Shown piece after piece: positions 39,354-43,136 of a stretch of 43,136 nucleotides of DNA; position 1 is the stretch's first letter, and each line of letters starts with the position of its first letter. The notes under the pieces were generated by a model that was not told the origin of the DNA, searched no databases, and saw only the letters and a program-made list of their open reading frames with translations. Source of the DNA: Chromera velia (lineage: Eukaryota > Sar > Chromeraceae); the NCBI GenBank assembly GCA_018398765.1, contig JAHBMJ010000886.1:77375-120510 (forward strand), read 5' to 3'. A program made the translations under genes and the position numbers.

Positions 39354-40648
39354 ATGAAGTTCGTCGCTGCCGTCGCCATCGTCGGAGCTGCCTCCGTCGA
39401 TGCTTTCTCCCTCTCCACGTCAGTCTCTCTCTCCCCGGCCGCCTGGGCTCTTCTCAGAGTCTTCAGATGAGCAGATAAGAAGTGTTCGATTGTGCACGCT
39501 CTACCCGGCTCGTTGGACTTCCATTCTAGCACTGGCCTGCTTTGTTAATTCTCTGTTCATGTGCGTGCAGCTCCACCCCCAAGACCGCGTCCCGCTCTTC
39601 CCTGAAGATGAGCATCGATGACGCCCCCGGTGCCGCCAAGTACGGACTTCCCGGCATGGAGACCTTGAACCCCTTCGGCCTCGAAAGCGAGGACGACCCT
39701 CAGTTCAAGGACTGGCGCCTCAAGGGTGGGTGACGGGGCCGGTGCTTGGGGGGCGGTTCTTTCTGGGAAGGGATGGGTTGACGTCTTCTTTTTTGTGTTC
39801 GTTCAGACGCATGCCCCCATCCACCCGGACCTCTCTGTCTCAATCTTTTTCCGCATGCGTCCCGTCCATGAACCACTGACGCGATTATTTCATCTTCCAG
39901 ACTTGGGATCCCTCGATTTCCAACGGACGCGCTAAGACTGGCCAAGACGTCTCCTCTCAAGTCATTTTTCGCACCCCCCCTCTCTCTACCGTCCGCCGTC
40001 CGCTTCTTCCCATCCCAGCTTTGTCAAGTCCCCCAATGTTTGCTAGTCGCTTCGCATGCAAGGGGGGTCCCAGAAGAGGGTTCTCATCTTCCAGGGCCGA
40101 GGTTTCTCATTGCGCTCTCTGCATCCTTCTCTGAAGGTCGTTCTTTCCGTGTCGGACGCAGAAATCATTCAACTCTTCCGGCATCTATTGTATTGTACTA
40201 TATTCTATTGTATTGTATTGCATCCTGTTGCGCAGAGCTGAAGAATGGCCGACTTGCGATGCTCGGTCTGATCGGTGCTGCGACAAACGCTGCCGGTATT
40301 TTCCTTCCCGGAAAGTTGAACGCCAACTTCGACCTTCCCTTCAAGGGAGACGGCCCCTCCTTTGCCGACTTTGGACTTCCCCTGACCCCTCCTGCCGGAA
40401 ACATTCCCATTGAGGGCTGGCTCCAGATTTTTGGCTTCATTGGCCTGATGGATCAGCTTTTCTACAAACAGACAGATCCCGATGTCTGCGCTAAGGGAAT
40501 CACCTACGGAGTCCCTGAGGATCCCGAGGAGTACAAGGACCTCAGAAACAAGGAACTGAACAACGGCCGTCTCGCTATGGTTTCCTTCCTTGCGCTTGCT
40601 GCTCACGCCGGTACCGGCAAGTATGAAAACTGGCCCTACATCTTTTAA
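39354..40648 (+). CDS. Chlorophyll-binding light-harvesting antenna protein (LHC/FCP superfamily)
   Basis: Three exons, 39354-39418, 39571-39725 and 40236-40648, phases 2 and 1, encode 210 residues. The leader is bipartite: a hydrophobic signal ([13 protein letters not shown]) ending DA-F, then a Ser/Thr/Lys transit part. The mature protein begins near MSIDDAPGA. Helix 1 starts [11 protein letters not shown] (74-84) and helix 3 [11 protein letters not shown] (180-190); each carries the Glu/Asn-Arg chlorophyll-ligand and salt-bridge motif. Helix 2 is [17 protein letters not shown] (about 134-150). Function: binds chlorophyll and carotenoid in the thylakoid and passes energy to a photosystem. 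Compared with typical FCPs the length is normal. An alternative exon at 39901 was considered and breaks helix 1. Which LHC subfamily (FCP, LHCR or LHCX) cannot be settled by eye. Confidence 0.94.
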
Positions 40649-41142
40649 GGGGCGTTTGCAGTGAAGCATGCAAGCCCTAGTCAGTGCAACATGGCGGCGG
40701 CATGGCTCGAGGGTCCGTCTCTCGAGCTTTTTGTTTTCATGACTCGTCGGAGGTGACTGCGTGTTGTCAGTTCTTGCCCTCTGCTGATAAGGCCCCTCCA
40801 AGAAATGACAGCTAGTCAAGCAAGGAAGGAGTGAGATCGAGGCCTCGTGGCGGTGAAGGAGGGGAGAAAAGGGGGGCCGCCCGGGGTCACTGCTGCTCCA
40901 GTTTGCAGAAAGGATTGATGTGTAGTTTGAATTTCATGTGCTCAAGTATTTATGTGAAACGTTTTTTAAAGTCGGGTGTGAGGTGGTTCCCACTGGTTAA
41001 TTGGGATTAGTGAATCTCCGAGCTAGTCTAGGAGCTAGTCTCCGAGTCGTACTATTATATATACTTCAAATTATTATACTTTTAGATATTTTTTTTCGTT
41101 TTTGAGCATTCTAGTTAGATACTTTCCAGGGCATTTCAACCG
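40649..41142. other. 3' intergenic of LHC gene
   Basis: Mixed sequence turning AT-rich from about 41040. No gene seen. Confidence 0.5.
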
Positions 41143-41658
41143 TATATTATCACAGACACGGGGAATGAGATTTTTCCGTGTACAAAAGTTCGTGCGCAAA
41201 AGCCGTGTGCAAAAGTTTTGGCCGAAAATCCGTCTGCACGGATTTGAGATTCCGCGCACAAATCATGTGGCAAATGTTGTGTGATTCCGCGTGCAAAAGT
41301 CGAGATGCGTGCGGCATTTCCGCGTGCAAATGTTGTTGATGCCGTGAACAAAAGTTTGTGAAAAGCGGCCGCTTGCAAATGTTTGTTTCAGTCCATCAGC
41401 TCCATTCATCCTTTTGTGACACAGTCAACAACTTGTGCAGACGGACGGTAACTTTTGCACACGGCGCATCAAAAACAAAAATCCGTATGCAAATCTTTGC
41501 ACGCGGACAACTTTTGTACGCGGAAATCCGCTTGCAGGAATTTACTGTTCCGTGTGCACGGATTTTGTCGCGGAACAGCAAAAAACTTTTGTACGCGGCT
41601 TTTGCGTACGGACTTTTGTACACGGAAAAATCTCATTCCCCGTGTCTGTGATAATATA
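41143..41658. mobile_element. Foldback / MITE-like element with ~77-bp terminal inverted repeats
   Basis: 41143-41219 and 41582-41658 are inverted copies differing at four transition-type positions. The core end is TTATCACAGACACGGGG. If the element is trimmed to that, the flanks leave a TA on both sides, as for a TA target duplication. The interior repeats a short unit of the form CCGYGYRCAAAAGT many times, forward in the left half and inverted in the right half. No open frame for a transposase is present, so it is non-autonomous; the mariner/Stowaway-like class is an inference from TA. Confidence 0.85.
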
Positions 41659-42384
41659 TTTTTCCTTTCAAAGATTAAAAGATATAGATAATAGATTAAA
41701 AATTTTATATTTGAAAAAGTTTTCAAAAAGATTTTAATTTACATAAATTGTTTTTTATCAATTTTCTATTAATTAGAAAAAAATAAATTTATATGATTTT
41801 ACTAGCGATTTTACGTACAGCCTAAGGTGATAGTGATAGTGATTTAATTGGTGCCCTAGGTAGAGCACTGTCGCCGTTCTACCAGAAGTCGCCCCTGTAA
41901 GTCTGGTTTAGTATGTCTAAACCAAGGTCTAACTTCAACGTCTAATATCTAGATTTAAAAAATATGAACATGGGCTGCTGGGAGCACGGCTCCACTCTAG
42001 CAAAGCCAACTTCATTCATTCATATACACTAATTTTCAAAGTTATGCATACGCAACATAACTGTTGAAAAATTTTGATCACAAAACTTTTGATACTTTTT
42101 TTTGTTCTTCTTTAATCATACCTATAATTACGCAATTTTAATTTACATTTTGAGGTTGTTTTGAACAGCTCTGTATTCTGTTTTTTATGACCATTGGCAG
42201 CCGTGTGTTGTAAGAGACAACGTACATGAACGTACATGCTTTTATAGACAAGGCAGGCAATCGCGTTGACACGGGGCATTTACTACACGAAACCACACGA
42301 AGCGCAACACTCGGTGACAAAGATAGAGACCACCACTTCCCGGTGACTTCCGTAAAGAAGGACGAACTTCCAACTAAGACATGC
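41659..42384. other. AT-rich intergenic region
   Basis: AT-rich to about 42180. A GCCCTAGGTAGAG segment (41852-41864) resembles the GGCGCCTAGG blocks near 20086 and 23179. No gene seen. Confidence 0.5.
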
Positions 42385-42432
42385 GCTCTCTCTCTCTCTG
42401 GCTCCGAGTCTCTCTCTGATTTTCTCTCTGAC

Positions 42433-42465
<33 letters not shown>

Positions 42466-42466
42466 G

Positions 42467-42517
<51 letters not shown>

Positions 42518-42523
42518 AAGATG
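42385..42523. repeat. Compound (CT)n(CA)n(GA)n microsatellite
   Basis: CT-rich repeats pass through a short ACACAC/GACACACA stretch into GA repeats, so the two outer arms are complementary and could pair. Confidence 0.88.
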
Positions 42524-42694
42524 CACACAGATGGGGGGGAAAAGAGGGGAAGCGGAAAAGGCAATTCGAACAACTGTACAGGCAGGAAAGCAAACACGCC
42601 GTTCACTCCTTGCCACCTGTATGCAGCGCGCACGTGACTTGTGGTCGACCATCCCCCTCGTCGTCGTGAATATATATGTCTCTCTTTCAGGGCC

Positions 42695-43136
<442 letters not shown>

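Noticed and set aside
39901-40100. Extra LHC exon after a plausible acceptor at 39900
   Set aside because: It brings an in-frame stop in the required phase, whereas 39725 joins 40236 directly to give an intact helix 1.

Overview
This is nuclear DNA from a eukaryote with dense spliceosomal introns. Seven multi-exon protein genes and one tRNA can be read. The best guess is a complex-plastid alga, most likely a chromerid such as Chromera velia. The basis for that is inference only: a three-helix LHC antenna gene with a signal-plus-transit leader ending in an Ala-Phe type site, a second leader of the same type on a methyltransferase, an organellar release factor with a long leader, and very abundant (TC)n/(TG)n/(GGAT)n repeats. 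Gene models were built by hand from reading frame, GT/AG sites and intron phase. In every model the exon phases close exactly, which is the main support for the small exons.

Layout. 1-9333 (minus): N-terminal part of a VPS13-family lipid-transfer protein, running off the left edge, with a tRNA-Leu(AAG) on the opposite strand inside one intron. The assembly here contains a 641-bp tandem duplication with a single N after each copy, probably an artefact. 9978-16611 (plus): organellar peptide chain release factor 2, 15 exons, divergent from VPS13. 17741-19269 (plus): RING / TRAF-zinc-finger / MATH protein. 20684-22090 (plus): charged orphan protein lying in a 3.1-kb segment bounded by inverted GGCGCC blocks and containing two 247-bp direct repeats. 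23808-31273 (minus): 17-exon orphan protein with a signal peptide and exons as small as 18 nt. 31845-33682 (plus): orphan basic, coiled-coil protein. 35380-38833 (minus): methyltransferase with a plastid-type leader and a C-terminal SAM-like domain. 39354-40648 (plus): LHC antenna protein. 41143-41658: a foldback MITE-like element. 42695-43136: polypyrimidine repeat to the right edge.

Three gene pairs are divergent over spacers of 0.5-0.65 kb (VPS13/RF2, secreted orphan/coiled-coil orphan, methyltransferase/LHC). AT-rich islands fall only in intergenic DNA. Three or four products look organelle- or secretory-targeted (RF2, signal-peptide orphan, methyltransferase, LHC), but nothing shows that they form one pathway.

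Most notable: the RF2 keeps the SPF and GGQ motifs but has Met in place of the invariant His of the RRHTSF stop-codon-reading segment, plus changes around GGQ and loss of the downstream RSQ segment. This matters because chromerid plastids of the Chromera type are known to read UGA as Trp. Also notable: introns prefer the donor GTCAGT, and GTAAGT is absent from the set I modelled.
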